Part shown: positions 8,863 to 17,787 of the stretch, piece by piece
Numbering within the stretch: position 1 is the first letter of the stretch
How the letters are laid out: each line of letters starts with the position of its first letter
Assembly: GCA_964569245.1 (NCBI GenBank)
Contig: CAZMTK010000011.1
Coordinates: forward strand, 1 to 64,000
From: JAAYTY01 sp964569245
GTDB lineage: Bacteria; Fermentibacterota; Fermentibacteria; Fermentibacterales; Fermentibacteraceae
Direction: 5' to 3'
DNA: 64,000 nucleotides
Translations under genes and position numbers: made by a program
Notes under the pieces: model-generated
Seen by the model: the letters and a program-made list of their open reading frames with translations, nothing else
The model's database searches: none
Told to the model about the DNA's origin: nothing

Positions 8863-9641
8863 TCCTCTGTCCCCGTTCCCGGGTAGAACGAGACCGAAAC
8901 CCCGTGGAAGGCGGCAGAGTCGCACAAGGTCACCGAGTATCCGGCTTCGAGCCTGCCCAGCAGCGCACGCAGTCCGGCTGACCAGGAGCGTCCCTCCGTT
9001 CCGGCCGAGAAGACCAGGCGGTCACCCACGCAGAGTTCCGCACCGGCGCTGACGTCGTGGTCCCTGTATCCTGCGTGACCACGCAGCTGACGGTTGAAGA
9101 TGTAGGTCCCGCCGTACCCGAAGACGGGCGAATCGTTCCCCTTGCCGAACAGGCCGACGCGTGACAGCGAGGCGCCGACTGCGAAAGTCGGGAAGACCGA
9201 GAACTGCACGTGGGAGCAAGCGGAAAGCGACGCCCCCTCCCCTCCCGGGGCGGTGTTGAACTCGAGAGATGCGCCGATGCAGATGCTAGGACCGAAGAAA
9301 CCCCTGATGAAGCCCCTGGGGTCGCCGGTGAGGACTCTCGCAGCTGAAACGCCCGCAAAAACCGAATCGGGGCTCTCGGAGCCGGTCCCTCCTCCGCCAG
9401 CGGTGCCGAAGGACCATCTCCCGCATGGCAGCCCTGCCGCGAGCGACCATCGGTCGCCTGCATCCGTCTCTCCCCACCAGCCCTCGACGGCGGGGCCTTC
9501 GAGCCGGGAGAGCCCTGCGGGGGAAGCCAGCGAAGTTGCGGGAGAATCCCCCCAGGAGTCGGGCCATGCCTGCACTGACCTCCACCTCGTGCCCGAAGGC
9601 CAAGCCAGTACTGCAGCCAGGGCAGCAAGACGGATGAGCAT
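8856..9641 (-). CDS. Probable outer-membrane protein, PorV/PorQ-like
   Basis: The 261-residue product has a signal sequence (MLIRLAALAAVLAWPSG). A glycine- and serine-rich body follows with regular alternating strands such as QFSVFPTFAVGASLSRVG, PVFGYGGTYIFNRQLRG and RSWSAGLRALLGRLEAGY. The overall look resembles PorV/PorQ- or UPF0164-type barrels common in FCB-group bacteria; this is a resemblance, not a firm family call. The start ATG 9641 overlaps the stop of the upstream gene by one base (TGATG), so it is read in the same operon. Confidence 0.6.
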   Translation of the reverse strand: MLIRLAALAAVLAWPSGTRWRSVQAWPDSWGDSPATSLASPAGLSRLEGPAVEGWWGETDAGDRWSLAAGLPCGRWSFGTAGGGGTGSESPDSVFAGVSAARVLTGDPRGFIRGFFGPSICIGASLEFNTAPGGEGASLSACSHVQFSVFPTFAVGASLSRVGLFGKGNDSPVFGYGGTYIFNRQLRGHAGYRDHDVSAGAELCVGDRLVFSAGTEGRSWSAGLRALLGRLEAGYSVTLCDSAAFHGVSVSFYPGTGTEEW

Positions 9642-10327
9642 CAGGGGAGTTCTGGAGCCCGGGACAGCAGCCTGACAACCTCGGGAGGGGTCATGTGTCC
9701 GATCCTCCCGCCTGCCACGCGTATGCTCATCGAAGCGCCCCTCTCGCCGCCCATCCGGTCCCGCAGCCTCTTCGCCACTACGGCTGCGTGCTCCAGGGGA
9801 GTGCCGGGCAGGACGACGATCACCGCACCGTCCGAGGTCACTCCAGCATGATCCGAGGCACGCACGCCGCCCGCGAGAGTCTCGGCGAGGATGATGCCCG
9901 CGATTTCGCCGCCCCCGGGCCTTATCTGAATCAGGCTTATCTCCATTCCGTCCCGGTCGGAGCGGCTGAGCTCCGCCCTCAGTATCCTCTCAAGAATAGG
10001 GGCCGAGCACGCCCTCCCTCTGCCGTGACGGATCAGCATCGAGGCCCTCAGCCTCGTCTCGTCATCGCCCGCATCGTCCATCACCACGTCGCTCGCACCG
10101 GACGCCATCGCTGCTGCTGCCTCCCCCGGATCCGAAACCACGGCGAGCACGGGCACGAATCCGTCGGCATGGAGCGGCAGGCCGGCAGAAGGGCCGCCCT
10201 GCCCGGACACGACCAGCAGATCGAGCTCGGCTCCCGGCTCAGGAATGCCCGCACGGAGACCCTCGAGGCCGTCCAGAATCTCCGTCAGCCGTTTCTGGAG
10301 CTCGTCAGGCGCGTGGATCCCGATCAT
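9641..10327 (-). CDS. Receiver-like plus degenerate GGDEF-domain protein
   Basis: The 228 residues fall into two halves. The first (about 35-110) looks like a divergent receiver fold (LDLLVVSGQGG, PVLAVVSDPGEAAAAMASGASDVV). The second (about 120-215) follows the layout of a GGDEF domain. It has MEISLIQI for the first strand, and HAGVTSDGAVIVVLPGT at the place where RxGGDEFxxLLPGT is expected. A conserved-looking helix EHAAVVAKRLRDRM follows. The catalytic GG(D/E)EF is replaced by TSDGA, so diguanylate cyclase activity is not expected; it may be a sensor or a scaffold. The start overlaps the upstream PAS gene as ATGA, so the two are probably made together. Confidence 0.6.
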   Translation of the reverse strand: MIGIHAPDELQKRLTEILDGLEGLRAGIPEPGAELDLLVVSGQGGPSAGLPLHADGFVPVLAVVSDPGEAAAAMASGASDVVMDDAGDDETRLRASMLIRHGRGRACSAPILERILRAELSRSDRDGMEISLIQIRPGGGEIAGIILAETLAGGVRASDHAGVTSDGAVIVVLPGTPLEHAAVVAKRLRDRMGGERGASMSIRVAGGRIGHMTPPEVVRLLSRAPELP

Positions 10328-11616
10328 CGTACCGAGTCCTCAGCCCGGAGCAGGATCTGATAGAAAGGCTCGCCGGCGCGGCTCCTGGCAACGAAGACCC
10401 CCGGCGATCCGGCGGTGGTGACGCGTCCCGGGTCGTCGGACACGGGATTCCTCGACAGCTCGAGCATCTCCGCGGCTGACATGACCGCGAGATCCTCGGA
10501 GGAACCCATCGAGAGAGCCAGGCAGTCGAATCCGCTGATGGCGGACCTGGTTCCGGGAACGCGCAGGCGGTCAACGCGCAGTATGATGTCCGAATCGCGT
10601 CCGAGGCAGGCGCCGAGATCAGCTTCCGCCAGCCCCCTGACCAGATGTAGGAGTCCGGGAACCGACACCCTGGCAGGGCAGTGCTCGACGGCGGGCAGAA
10701 CCCGCACCCTCCTGCCCAGCCTCTCGGACAGCTCGGCATCGATCATGGCGAGGAGAGAGGCGGAGCCCTCTCGGGCAGGCCCCGCATCGCAGGCGAAGAC
10801 CTCCTGGAAGGGCCGTTCCTCGGCCGTCGCGAGGGCGCAGGTCTCATCGAACTCGGACGTGCCGAAGTGCGAGGCGAGGCTCTCCGAGAGAGCCGACGGC
10901 TCTGAAGATCCCGCTCGGGCCGGAGGGAGGTCTTCGATGAAGACCACGGCGCCGGCGCCGTGCCGCCCGCCCAGTGCGGCGGCAGAGGAGCGCCAATGCC
11001 TCTGCGAGTCGCTGATGACCGTGGAGACGGGCCCCCCGGAGATCCGGGAAAGCGCTGCAGGACACCCCGCACAGACCGATTCCCTCCCTGTGAGGATCTC
11101 GTGGCACTTCCTGCCCCGGAGATCCCCGGCCTCCCATCCCGTCAATCTGGAGAGCGACGGACCGATCTGAACGAACCTGTAGTCGGAATCGATCCTGAAG
11201 ACGGGCAACGGACAGGTGTCCACCAGAGCCGAGGCCGATTCGATGGCGCGCTGCAGATCCCGCTCCAGCCGGCGCAAGCTCGTCGCATCCCGGAGAGAGA
11301 TGGCGACCATTCCGCCGCCGAGCCCTGAGACGCGCATCACCACGGGGAAGAACACCGGCCCGGGCAGCGAGATCTCCATGTCGAAGCTCCTCAGATCGCC
11401 TCGCGAGAGATGAGCCATCGCGGAGTGGAGGGCGTGGGAGACGGAAGAGCCCATCGGCAGGATCTGCCCCATCTCCCTGCCGGCGACCTCCTCGGGCGAG
11501 CGGGCTCCGAGGAGACGGGCTGCTTCGTTGTTGACTTCTTCGATGACGCCGCCCATGGCGATCATCAGCGCCTCCGGAGCATCCATGAAGACCTGTCTGT
11601 AGAAGTCCCGGTCCAC
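10324..11616 (-). CDS. Two-PAS signalling protein without a recognisable kinase core
   Basis: Residues about 1-120 form one PAS domain (DAPEALMIAMGGVIEEVNNE). Residues about 125-220 form a second with a cysteine pair (CAGCPAAL), reminiscent of PAS domains with CxxC loops. The C-terminal half (230-430) has a helical segment followed by an alpha/beta region, resembling a histidine-kinase dimer and ATPase layout. I cannot find an H-box histidine or N/G boxes, so it may be a pseudokinase. The start is GTG 11616, three bases after the stop of the sugar transferase gene. It is coupled to the degenerate GGDEF protein downstream. The role in the polysaccharide cluster is unknown. Confidence 0.6.
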   Translation of the reverse strand: MDRDFYRQVFMDAPEALMIAMGGVIEEVNNEAARLLGARSPEEVAGREMGQILPMGSSVSHALHSAMAHLSRGDLRSFDMEISLPGPVFFPVVMRVSGLGGGMVAISLRDATSLRRLERDLQRAIESASALVDTCPLPVFRIDSDYRFVQIGPSLSRLTGWEAGDLRGRKCHEILTGRESVCAGCPAALSRISGGPVSTVISDSQRHWRSSAAALGGRHGAGAVVFIEDLPPARAGSSEPSALSESLASHFGTSEFDETCALATAEERPFQEVFACDAGPAREGSASLLAMIDAELSERLGRRVRVLPAVEHCPARVSVPGLLHLVRGLAEADLGACLGRDSDIILRVDRLRVPGTRSAISGFDCLALSMGSSEDLAVMSAAEMLELSRNPVSDDPGRVTTAGSPGVFVARSRAGEPFYQILLRAEDSVR

Positions 11617-11619
11617 GGC

Positions 11620-13008
11620 CTAGAAAGCCCCCCTGCCTCCGAGCACTGTCGCCAGCGTGCGCACCAGGATCGAGAAATCAAGCATCAGAGACTGGTTCCT
11701 GATGTAGTAGAAGTCGTACTCCAGGTTCTCGTGCAGAGGCAGGTCCTTCCTGCCCATTATCTGCCAGAGGCCGGTGAGCCCCGGCCTCACTTCGAGCCTC
11801 TTCCTCTGCCAGCCTTTGTAGCCCTCGACCATGAAGGGCATCTCCGGTCTCGGCCCCACGAGGCTCATGCTTCCGGCCAATACATTGAAAAGCTGCGGCA
11901 GCTCGTCCAGGCTGGTCTTCCTCAGGAAGCGTCCGATTCGGGTGACCCTGGGATCGCCGGGGGCGAGAGGGGCCACCTCGTACTCCCCGGTCTCGGGCTT
12001 CATGGTCCTGAACTTGAGCAGCGTGAAAGGCCGGCCCCTCAGCCCTATCCTCGTCTGCCTGAAGATGGGCGACCCCCTCCCCCCGAAGAGCAGGGCTGAG
12101 TAGATCGCGACGAACAGAGGGCTCAGCAGGACTATAAGCACGGAAGAGACCGCGATGTCGAATACCCTCTTCGAGAACCTCTGCACCAGCCCGTTGCGGG
12201 ACCTCCCTATGTCCACTATCGGGAGCCTGGCAAGGTCGTCCAGCCCTGTGAGGCCGGTCGCTATCTCGAACAGGTCGGATACGAGGAGGAAGTGGACATC
12301 CTCGCTCTCGATGTCGGAGATCATCTCGAGGATCCTCGACCTGTCCAGGTTCGGCGAGGCGAAGAACACCTCGTCTATCCTCATGCTCGTGATGAGCCTC
12401 GGGAGGTCGGCCAGGCATCCGACGACCCTGACTCCCTCCACCTCCTCGATCGTGCCGCCCGGGGCCGGTGCCAGGACTCCTGCCATGACGTGCCTGCCCC
12501 CGGGAAGGCGGCGGAGGCTGGTGATGACGCGCGATGCGACTTCGCCGGTGCCTACAACGAGTACTCTGGGGCTCTCGGTGCCGGGCGCCAGAACGCTCGC
12601 GAGCTTCCTGGCGGCAGCGCGGGCCGCGAGGCTGGCCGGGAGCGACAGCGCCGTGAACATGAAGAGCATGAGCCTCGAGAAGTCGTGCTTCGTGACGTAG
12701 CTCGCCGCCATCAGAGCGAGTGCGAGCAGGAGCACCGCCTTGGCGACGGGCTGGAGCTCCCCTATCGCGCCAGGGTGGCGCATGGGCCTGTAGAGGCCCG
12801 CCGAGGAGAATACAGCGAGCCAGAGCACCCAGATGACAGGAATGACGGCGAGATATTCACTGAAGGAGACATTGAATCCGGGGATGCGGCTGAGCAGGTT
12901 GTCTCTGATCCAGTAGGTGGCGAGGAATACGACGGGTACCGCGAGCATGTCCATAGCCACGAAGAGCAGGCTGAGAACCCTGTCGGTCCGCCTAGCGGGA
13001 GCCAGCAA
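11620..13008 (-). CDS. Polyprenyl-phosphate sugar-phosphate transferase (WbaP/WcaJ type)
   Basis: This enzyme class attaches a sugar-1-phosphate to undecaprenyl phosphate to start exopolysaccharide or O-antigen repeat units. The 462 residues show four to five N-terminal membrane helices, a central nucleotide-binding-like domain (about 150-255, VLVVGTGEVASRV), one more helix and the catalytic domain. The catalytic signatures are clear: FTLLKFRTMKPETGE, RKTSLDELPQLFNVL, GSMSLVGPRPEMPFMV and RPGLTGLWQIMGR. The start is TTG 13008 with GGAGG six bases upstream, overlapping the GT2 gene by 17 bases. With the WecA-like enzyme at 5106-6200 the cluster has two initiating enzymes. Confidence 0.92.
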   Translation of the reverse strand: MLAPARRTDRVLSLLFVAMDMLAVPVVFLATYWIRDNLLSRIPGFNVSFSEYLAVIPVIWVLWLAVFSSAGLYRPMRHPGAIGELQPVAKAVLLLALALMAASYVTKHDFSRLMLFMFTALSLPASLAARAAARKLASVLAPGTESPRVLVVGTGEVASRVITSLRRLPGGRHVMAGVLAPAPGGTIEEVEGVRVVGCLADLPRLITSMRIDEVFFASPNLDRSRILEMISDIESEDVHFLLVSDLFEIATGLTGLDDLARLPIVDIGRSRNGLVQRFSKRVFDIAVSSVLIVLLSPLFVAIYSALLFGGRGSPIFRQTRIGLRGRPFTLLKFRTMKPETGEYEVAPLAPGDPRVTRIGRFLRKTSLDELPQLFNVLAGSMSLVGPRPEMPFMVEGYKGWQRKRLEVRPGLTGLWQIMGRKDLPLHENLEYDFYYIRNQSLMLDFSILVRTLATVLGGRGAF

Positions 13009-13954
13009 CAGCCACCTCCAGGGCCCCCCATGCGCTTCCCGAGAGCAGGGCGACCCCTCTCCACGCTGCGAATGCAGGCAGCAGGGGCAGGGTTCCGGGA
13101 TCTGTCCTCAGGGCGGTTCCGGCCAGGGGGATGCATGAGGCCAGGAACAGCAGGATCCAGACTGCCGCGGCTGGGGCGAACAGCACGGACGCGGCGGCGG
13201 CGGCCGGAACCAGGCCGCACAGGGCGACCTGCACCTTCAGGCACAACGGGGTGTATGCATCCCGGACCGCCTTGCCGGGGAACTTCCTCAAAGCGTGCAT
13301 CCTCCAGCGCCCGCGGGAAACCTTGAGCCGGAAGTAGCCCCCCCAGGTCCGGCGATGCTCGTGGGCGACCCGTGCTCCCGGTACGAAAACCAGCCTCATT
13401 CCAGCGGAGGCCATCCTCCACGACAAATCTACATCTTCGTGGTCAGGCAGAGGGAATCCCTCGTCGAAGCCGCCTGCGGCATCGAGAGCCGATCTCCTGA
13501 AGCCCGCCGAATAGGTGTCCACGAGGTCTATGATCCTGCGGGAGCCGAGCATCGCGTACCTCTCCTCGAACTCCACCTGGGCGAGCCTCTGGATCATCTT
13601 TCCGCCGCCAGAGGAATAGACGCCCTTCGCTCCGTCGGCTCCGGCGTCGAGGGCGGACACCAGGGCCGATGCCCAGCAGGGTTCGGGTATGCAATCCGAA
13701 TCGGTGAAGAGCACTCGCTCTGATCCTGTTGCCCTGTATCCCCTGTTCCGCGCTCCGGCGGGACCGGTGCGCGGCCCCTCCACGACCCTGTCCACGATCG
13801 AGCGGACTGCGGGCGGCAGGTCCACCTCGCCATCGAGGCTGGCCACGATCTCCAGGGAGTCGCGACAGTCCTGCGCGGCGAGAGCCCGGAAGCAGGCCTC
13901 CAATCTCGGCCCTGCAGCGTGGACGGGAACGACCACGCAGGTCTCAGCCGCCAC
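12992..13954 (-). CDS. Family 2 glycosyltransferase
   Basis: The 320-residue protein has a GT-A fold: CVVVPVHAAGPRLEACFRAL at the start, GPAGARNRGYRAT, the metal-binding LFTDSDCIPEP (DSD near residues 82-84), and a later PLPDHEDVDLSWRMASAGM acceptor-site segment. Two C-terminal hydrophobic segments (VALCGLVPAAAAASVLF; ILLFLASCIPLAG) suggest membrane attachment. The start is GTG 13954, overlapping the upstream radical SAM gene by 11 bases. The donor and acceptor cannot be read from sequence. Confidence 0.88.
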   Translation of the reverse strand: MAAETCVVVPVHAAGPRLEACFRALAAQDCRDSLEIVASLDGEVDLPPAVRSIVDRVVEGPRTGPAGARNRGYRATGSERVLFTDSDCIPEPCWASALVSALDAGADGAKGVYSSGGGKMIQRLAQVEFEERYAMLGSRRIIDLVDTYSAGFRRSALDAAGGFDEGFPLPDHEDVDLSWRMASAGMRLVFVPGARVAHEHRRTWGGYFRLKVSRGRWRMHALRKFPGKAVRDAYTPLCLKVQVALCGLVPAAAAASVLFAPAAAVWILLFLASCIPLAGTALRTDPGTLPLLPAFAAWRGVALLSGSAWGALEVAVAGSR

Positions 13955-15404
13955 GGCCGGCCACTCCCGTTCCGCGGAAGAGGTATCTCCTGAAAGTGCG
14001 GAATACCTTGAGGGTCCTGCGTCTCTCCACGGGGTCGAGCACCGCCTGGACCGCCTTCCTCAGGATGTACGAGGGCCTCAGGTAGAAGCGCCTCCTCGCA
14101 TGGTCGCAGAAGGCTACCAGCTCTTCCGGGGCAAGGTCCCTGGCGCGGACGACGCAGCTGTGAAGACCCTCCTGCGTGAGCCAGTCCCTCCACGACGAGG
14201 CGCAGAGAAGCCCATCCTCCATCGCCTGGTCGTAGGCTTCGGTTCCCGGATAGACCATTAGCGGATAGAACTGGGCCGTGTCGGGGTCGAGCTCCAGCGC
14301 GAAGTCCAGCGTGGCCTCCATCGTCCTGCGGGTCTCGCCCCGCGAACCGAACAGGAAGCAGCCGTGAACGCGTATGCCAGCCCTCCTGGCGTCAGACATG
14401 AATCTCCTCATCGTATCCGGGTCGAGGCCCTTGCGCATTCCTGCGAGTATTCCCGGATCGCCGCTCTCGAACCCTGTGCATACCGTCCGCAGCCCTGCCC
14501 TCCTGCAGAGGGCCAGCGTCTCGAAGTCGACGTCGGCCCTCATGTTGCAGGACCAGGACAGCCTGCAGGAGGATCGCACGAGGGACTCGGCCAGCGCTCT
14601 CAGGCGGGCGATGTCGGTGGAGATCGTGTCGTCCTCGAAGAAGACCGACCTGACGGACGGCATGTTCTTCGCGACCCACTCCATCTCGTCCGCCAGGCTT
14701 TCGCTGCTTCTGAGCCTGGCCCTGCGGCCGGTCAGGGTCTGGGGGAAGACGCAGAAGGTGCACCTGTTCGGGCAGCCTCTTCCGCCCATCACCATCACCA
14801 GCGGGTAAAGCGCGTTCGGATTGTCATAGTCGGCCGGATCCAGGTGTCTCGCGTAGACTCCGCTCACGAACGGCAGGGAGTCCAGGTCTTCCACCACGGG
14901 AGACGGGCCTGCGTACTCGATCGAATCCCCGCAGCGCAGGGCGAGACCAGGTATCCCCCGGAGCCCCTTCCCCGCCTCCAGGGCCGCGGCGGCCGCAAGG
15001 GACGGCACCTCGTATTCGCCCACGATGGCTCCTGCGAAAGAACTGCCCGAGAGCACCGTCTCAGAGGGCAGGGCTGATGGGTGGGTGCCGCAGAGGAGCA
15101 CCGTGCGCCCTTCGACGGACAGGCTGTCCGCAGTCGCTACGTCGGACTCGATCGAGGGAGTCGAGGTTTCCACTATCACGAGTCCAGGCGAGAAGCGCTC
15201 GATCCGCTCGGAGACCTCGCCGAGGGACAGCCCAGCCGCTGGAGCGTCGATGAGATCCACTTCGTGACCAGCCTGCTCCAGCGCTGCCACGCAATAGGAC
15301 AGCCAGATCGGATAGTACAGCGTCCCGCTCTTGGTCACGGCAGGGCTCCTCTGGCCCCTGCTGAACCTGGGCAGGAAGGGCGGGTTCAGCGCGGTCACCC
15401 TCAT
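13944..15404 (-). CDS. B12-binding radical SAM protein
   Basis: The N-terminal part (about 1-190) is a Rossmann-like cobalamin-binding domain (LNPPF, HEVDLIDA, LVIVETSTPS, VLLCGTHPSALP). The radical SAM core carries the cluster motif C211-C215-C218 in GGRGCPNRCTFC. Such enzymes do methylations or other radical chemistry on unactivated carbons. The substrate is unknown here, but the gene sits between a GT9 and a GT2 glycosyltransferase, so a sugar or lipid of the surface glycan is a fair guess. I chose ATG 15404 (486 residues), which overlaps the upstream stop as ATGA, over the ATG 27 bases further out. Confidence 0.85.
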   Translation of the reverse strand: MRVTALNPPFLPRFSRGQRSPAVTKSGTLYYPIWLSYCVAALEQAGHEVDLIDAPAAGLSLGEVSERIERFSPGLVIVETSTPSIESDVATADSLSVEGRTVLLCGTHPSALPSETVLSGSSFAGAIVGEYEVPSLAAAAALEAGKGLRGIPGLALRCGDSIEYAGPSPVVEDLDSLPFVSGVYARHLDPADYDNPNALYPLVMVMGGRGCPNRCTFCVFPQTLTGRRARLRSSESLADEMEWVAKNMPSVRSVFFEDDTISTDIARLRALAESLVRSSCRLSWSCNMRADVDFETLALCRRAGLRTVCTGFESGDPGILAGMRKGLDPDTMRRFMSDARRAGIRVHGCFLFGSRGETRRTMEATLDFALELDPDTAQFYPLMVYPGTEAYDQAMEDGLLCASSWRDWLTQEGLHSCVVRARDLAPEELVAFCDHARRRFYLRPSYILRKAVQAVLDPVERRRTLKVFRTFRRYLFRGTGVAGRGG

Positions 15405-16423
15405 TCGAGGATCCTCTCGAGCGATTTCCACACTTCACAGGCGCCGATCCGGTCCATGCAGCGGGGACTGCCCGAGCGGCAGCCCGGAAAGACGGAGTTG
15501 GCGAAGCAGGGGGCGCACGGAGCCTCGGACAGCACGGGCACGATCTCGCCTTCGGAATAGAGGCTGCCTGGGCGGGTGGGCCCGAACAGGACGACCGAGG
15601 GAACTCCGCACGCGGATGCGAGATGTGCGGGTCCGCTGTCTATCCCGACGAAGGCGTCGCACCTGGAGATCACTGCGGCGGTTCTTCCCCAGTCAAGCCT
15701 GCCCATGAAGTTGCGCAGCCTCTCGGAAGCTCCACCGAGAGAGGAGACCATTCCTGAGGCGTTCCTGGCATCCCTCCCGTCGCCCAGGAGGGCGACTCCG
15801 CGGCCGGAGGCGAGGATTTCCCTGCAGAGTTCCCCGAACCGCTCGACTGGCCAGCGCTTGGCCGGAACCTCGTCCCTGGGGTTCGACGCGCCCCCGGGGG
15901 CCACGGCGATCCAGCAGCCTCCGCGGAGCTCGCCGGCCGCCCAGGCAGCTTCGGCCGGACGCACTGCGAAAAGCGGCCGGTAGTCGTCCGTACTGACGCC
16001 CGCTATCGCCGCGTAGAGAACGCCCGCATGCTCGTCGCCGACGAAGGGCTCGCAGTGCTCCCACCGGCCGAGAGCCGAGGCTCCTCCGCTTCTCGAAGGA
16101 GCTCCTGTCAGGGCCCTCACCCATCTCCTCACGCCCGGCGAGCTGTGGAAGACCACGGTGAGCCCTACGCCCCTCAGAATGCGCATGGCGCCGAGGCTCC
16201 AGACGAGCAGCGAGGCCCATCCTGCGGGAGTCCTTCCCGGCGGGAAAGGGGCGGTCAGCACTCTGCCGATTCCGGGCAGGCGTTCCCAGACATCGCGCGA
16301 GGAGGATCCAGCGAGCGCCCACCATTCGCCTCCTCCAGACGCGAGGCGTGCCGCTGCAGGAGTCGCGAGGAGCGCGTCCCCGAATGCGTGCGTCTTCACG
16401 ATGAGAGAGGGCTGTCTTCTCAT
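15401..16423 (-). CDS. ADP-heptose:LPS heptosyltransferase-family protein (GT9)
   Basis: The 340-residue product follows the GT9 layout. It opens SLIVKTHAFGDALLATPAA, has FHSSPGVRRWVRAL, then IAVAPGGASNPRDEVPAKRW near 175-195, and the donor-site segment CDAFVGIDSGPAHLASACG followed by VVLFGPTRPGSLY. A C-terminal cysteine cluster (CAPCFANSVFPGC) resembles the CxxC...C end seen in several GT9 members. GT9 enzymes add heptose or related sugars to lipopolysaccharide core. The start ATG 16423 overlaps the previous stop as ATGA; longer frames upstream are overprinted on that gene. Confidence 0.88.
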   Translation of the reverse strand: MRRQPSLIVKTHAFGDALLATPAAARLASGGGEWWALAGSSSRDVWERLPGIGRVLTAPFPPGRTPAGWASLLVWSLGAMRILRGVGLTVVFHSSPGVRRWVRALTGAPSRSGGASALGRWEHCEPFVGDEHAGVLYAAIAGVSTDDYRPLFAVRPAEAAWAAGELRGGCWIAVAPGGASNPRDEVPAKRWPVERFGELCREILASGRGVALLGDGRDARNASGMVSSLGGASERLRNFMGRLDWGRTAAVISRCDAFVGIDSGPAHLASACGVPSVVLFGPTRPGSLYSEGEIVPVLSEAPCAPCFANSVFPGCRSGSPRCMDRIGACEVWKSLERILE

Positions 16424-17787
16424 CCCGCCGAGCGCCTCGACCATGCGATGCGAAGCCCTTCGCAGGCCAGAACTATCAGGATCGTGTCGATGGCCACCCT
16501 GTGGGGGGTTCCGGCCGCCGTGGCAAGGTGCAGCAGGGAATAGGCAGCCGCTCCTCCCACCAGGAAGACTGCGACCGCAGTCCTGCGTCTGGCGACGGCG
16601 ACGGCGCCTGCCCCCGCGAATACCAGCACCATGCCGAAGCTCGCAAGCCCGGCGAGGATGTATGCTGCAGGGAAGCGGTTCAGAGGAAAGGGCTTGAAGA
16701 ACTCGACGAACCGCAGGAGCGGCAGCCTGACGAGAAGCACCGGATTGGCCTTCAGGAACGCGATCGTCCTCGCGGTGAGCACGCTGTCCCTGTAACGCTC
16801 CGGCTCGTCGCGGAACTCCGGGAACTCGGCCAGCTCGGGCCTCTCGAGCCTTCCGAGCATCGACTCCCGGAGGGGCCCGTACAGGGTGAGGGCGCCCTGC
16901 TGCTCGTGCTCGAACATTCCGGAGAATATCCTGCCGTTGTACTCCCAGAGATTCACCCCGCCCTGAGTCGGAGTGATCCTGAACTCGCCCGTGACCCTCT
17001 GCTGCCTCAGCCCCCATGGAACGAGCGCGAGTGCGAAGACTGCGGCGAAGAAGAGGGCCGTACATGCCCGCCGGGCGAAGGCGGTCCTCCTGCCTGCCGA
17101 CGGAAGCAGCAGGCATACGGCGAGCCAGGCGCAGACCGGGAGCGCGACCGGCCTGACGAGAAAGCTGGCGGCCCACGAGAGGGCCGCCGCCCCCGCTGCC
17201 GGGAGCCCGCCTCGTTCGAGCAGCGTCAGGGATAGCAGGATCGATGCGAGGAACAGCGGCGAGAAGAGCCCCTGGGTCGAGGGTATGGCCTCGTAGTAGA
17301 GCTCGAACGGGTTCAGGGCGAGCACAAGTCCTGCGAGTGCCAGCCATCCTCCGGAGAGGAGCCTCCGTGCGATCGAGAGCCCGGCCCAGACCGACACGAG
17401 CCCCATCAGGAGCTGTACGCCGCGGACGGCCAGCAGGTTTCCGTGGCCGGCCACTGCGAAGACGGCGGCTTCGAAGAGGATGTAGCCGGGGACGAAGAAG
17501 CCGGTGGGGCGTCCGGGCCTCAGCACGCCGTAGAAGCCGTCGACGCGGCGGTAGAGCTCGAACGTGACATCGTCGAGCCTGCCGCTCCCATGCCCGCTGT
17601 CGCGCGGCGAAAGCATCTGTTCCGAGAGCGTCAGCCCCCTGCCCTCGAGAAGGTTGACTGCGATGTCGGCGGTCACCCTGCCCTCCCCCACGAGGATCCC
17701 CCCGCGGGCGGCGTATGCGAAAACCGCGATCCTCGCGAGCAAGGCCAACGCAAGGACTGCGGGCGTCAGGCGCCTGTGCGAGTCCAT
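16420..17787 (-). CDS. Polytopic membrane glycosyltransferase, GT39/ArnT-like
   Basis: The 455-residue protein starts at ATG 17787 (MDSHRRLTPAVLALALLARI) and has about ten transmembrane helices with short loops. The first periplasmic loop has acidic residues (VGEGRVTADIAVNLLEGRGL) where GT39/GT83 enzymes keep their catalytic Asp/Glu, followed by PGYILFEAAVFAV. A later loop QGGVNLWEYNGRIF resembles the related protein at 19864-21129, which reads KGSLNLWMRNNPE, so the two are probably paralogues. They would use polyprenyl-phosphate sugars on the outer face of the inner membrane. It overlaps the deacetylase gene by 22 bases. Confidence 0.8.
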   Translation of the reverse strand: MDSHRRLTPAVLALALLARIAVFAYAARGGILVGEGRVTADIAVNLLEGRGLTLSEQMLSPRDSGHGSGRLDDVTFELYRRVDGFYGVLRPGRPTGFFVPGYILFEAAVFAVAGHGNLLAVRGVQLLMGLVSVWAGLSIARRLLSGGWLALAGLVLALNPFELYYEAIPSTQGLFSPLFLASILLSLTLLERGGLPAAGAAALSWAASFLVRPVALPVCAWLAVCLLLPSAGRRTAFARRACTALFFAAVFALALVPWGLRQQRVTGEFRITPTQGGVNLWEYNGRIFSGMFEHEQQGALTLYGPLRESMLGRLERPELAEFPEFRDEPERYRDSVLTARTIAFLKANPVLLVRLPLLRFVEFFKPFPLNRFPAAYILAGLASFGMVLVFAGAGAVAVARRRTAVAVFLVGGAAAYSLLHLATAAGTPHRVAIDTILIVLACEGLRIAWSRRSAG

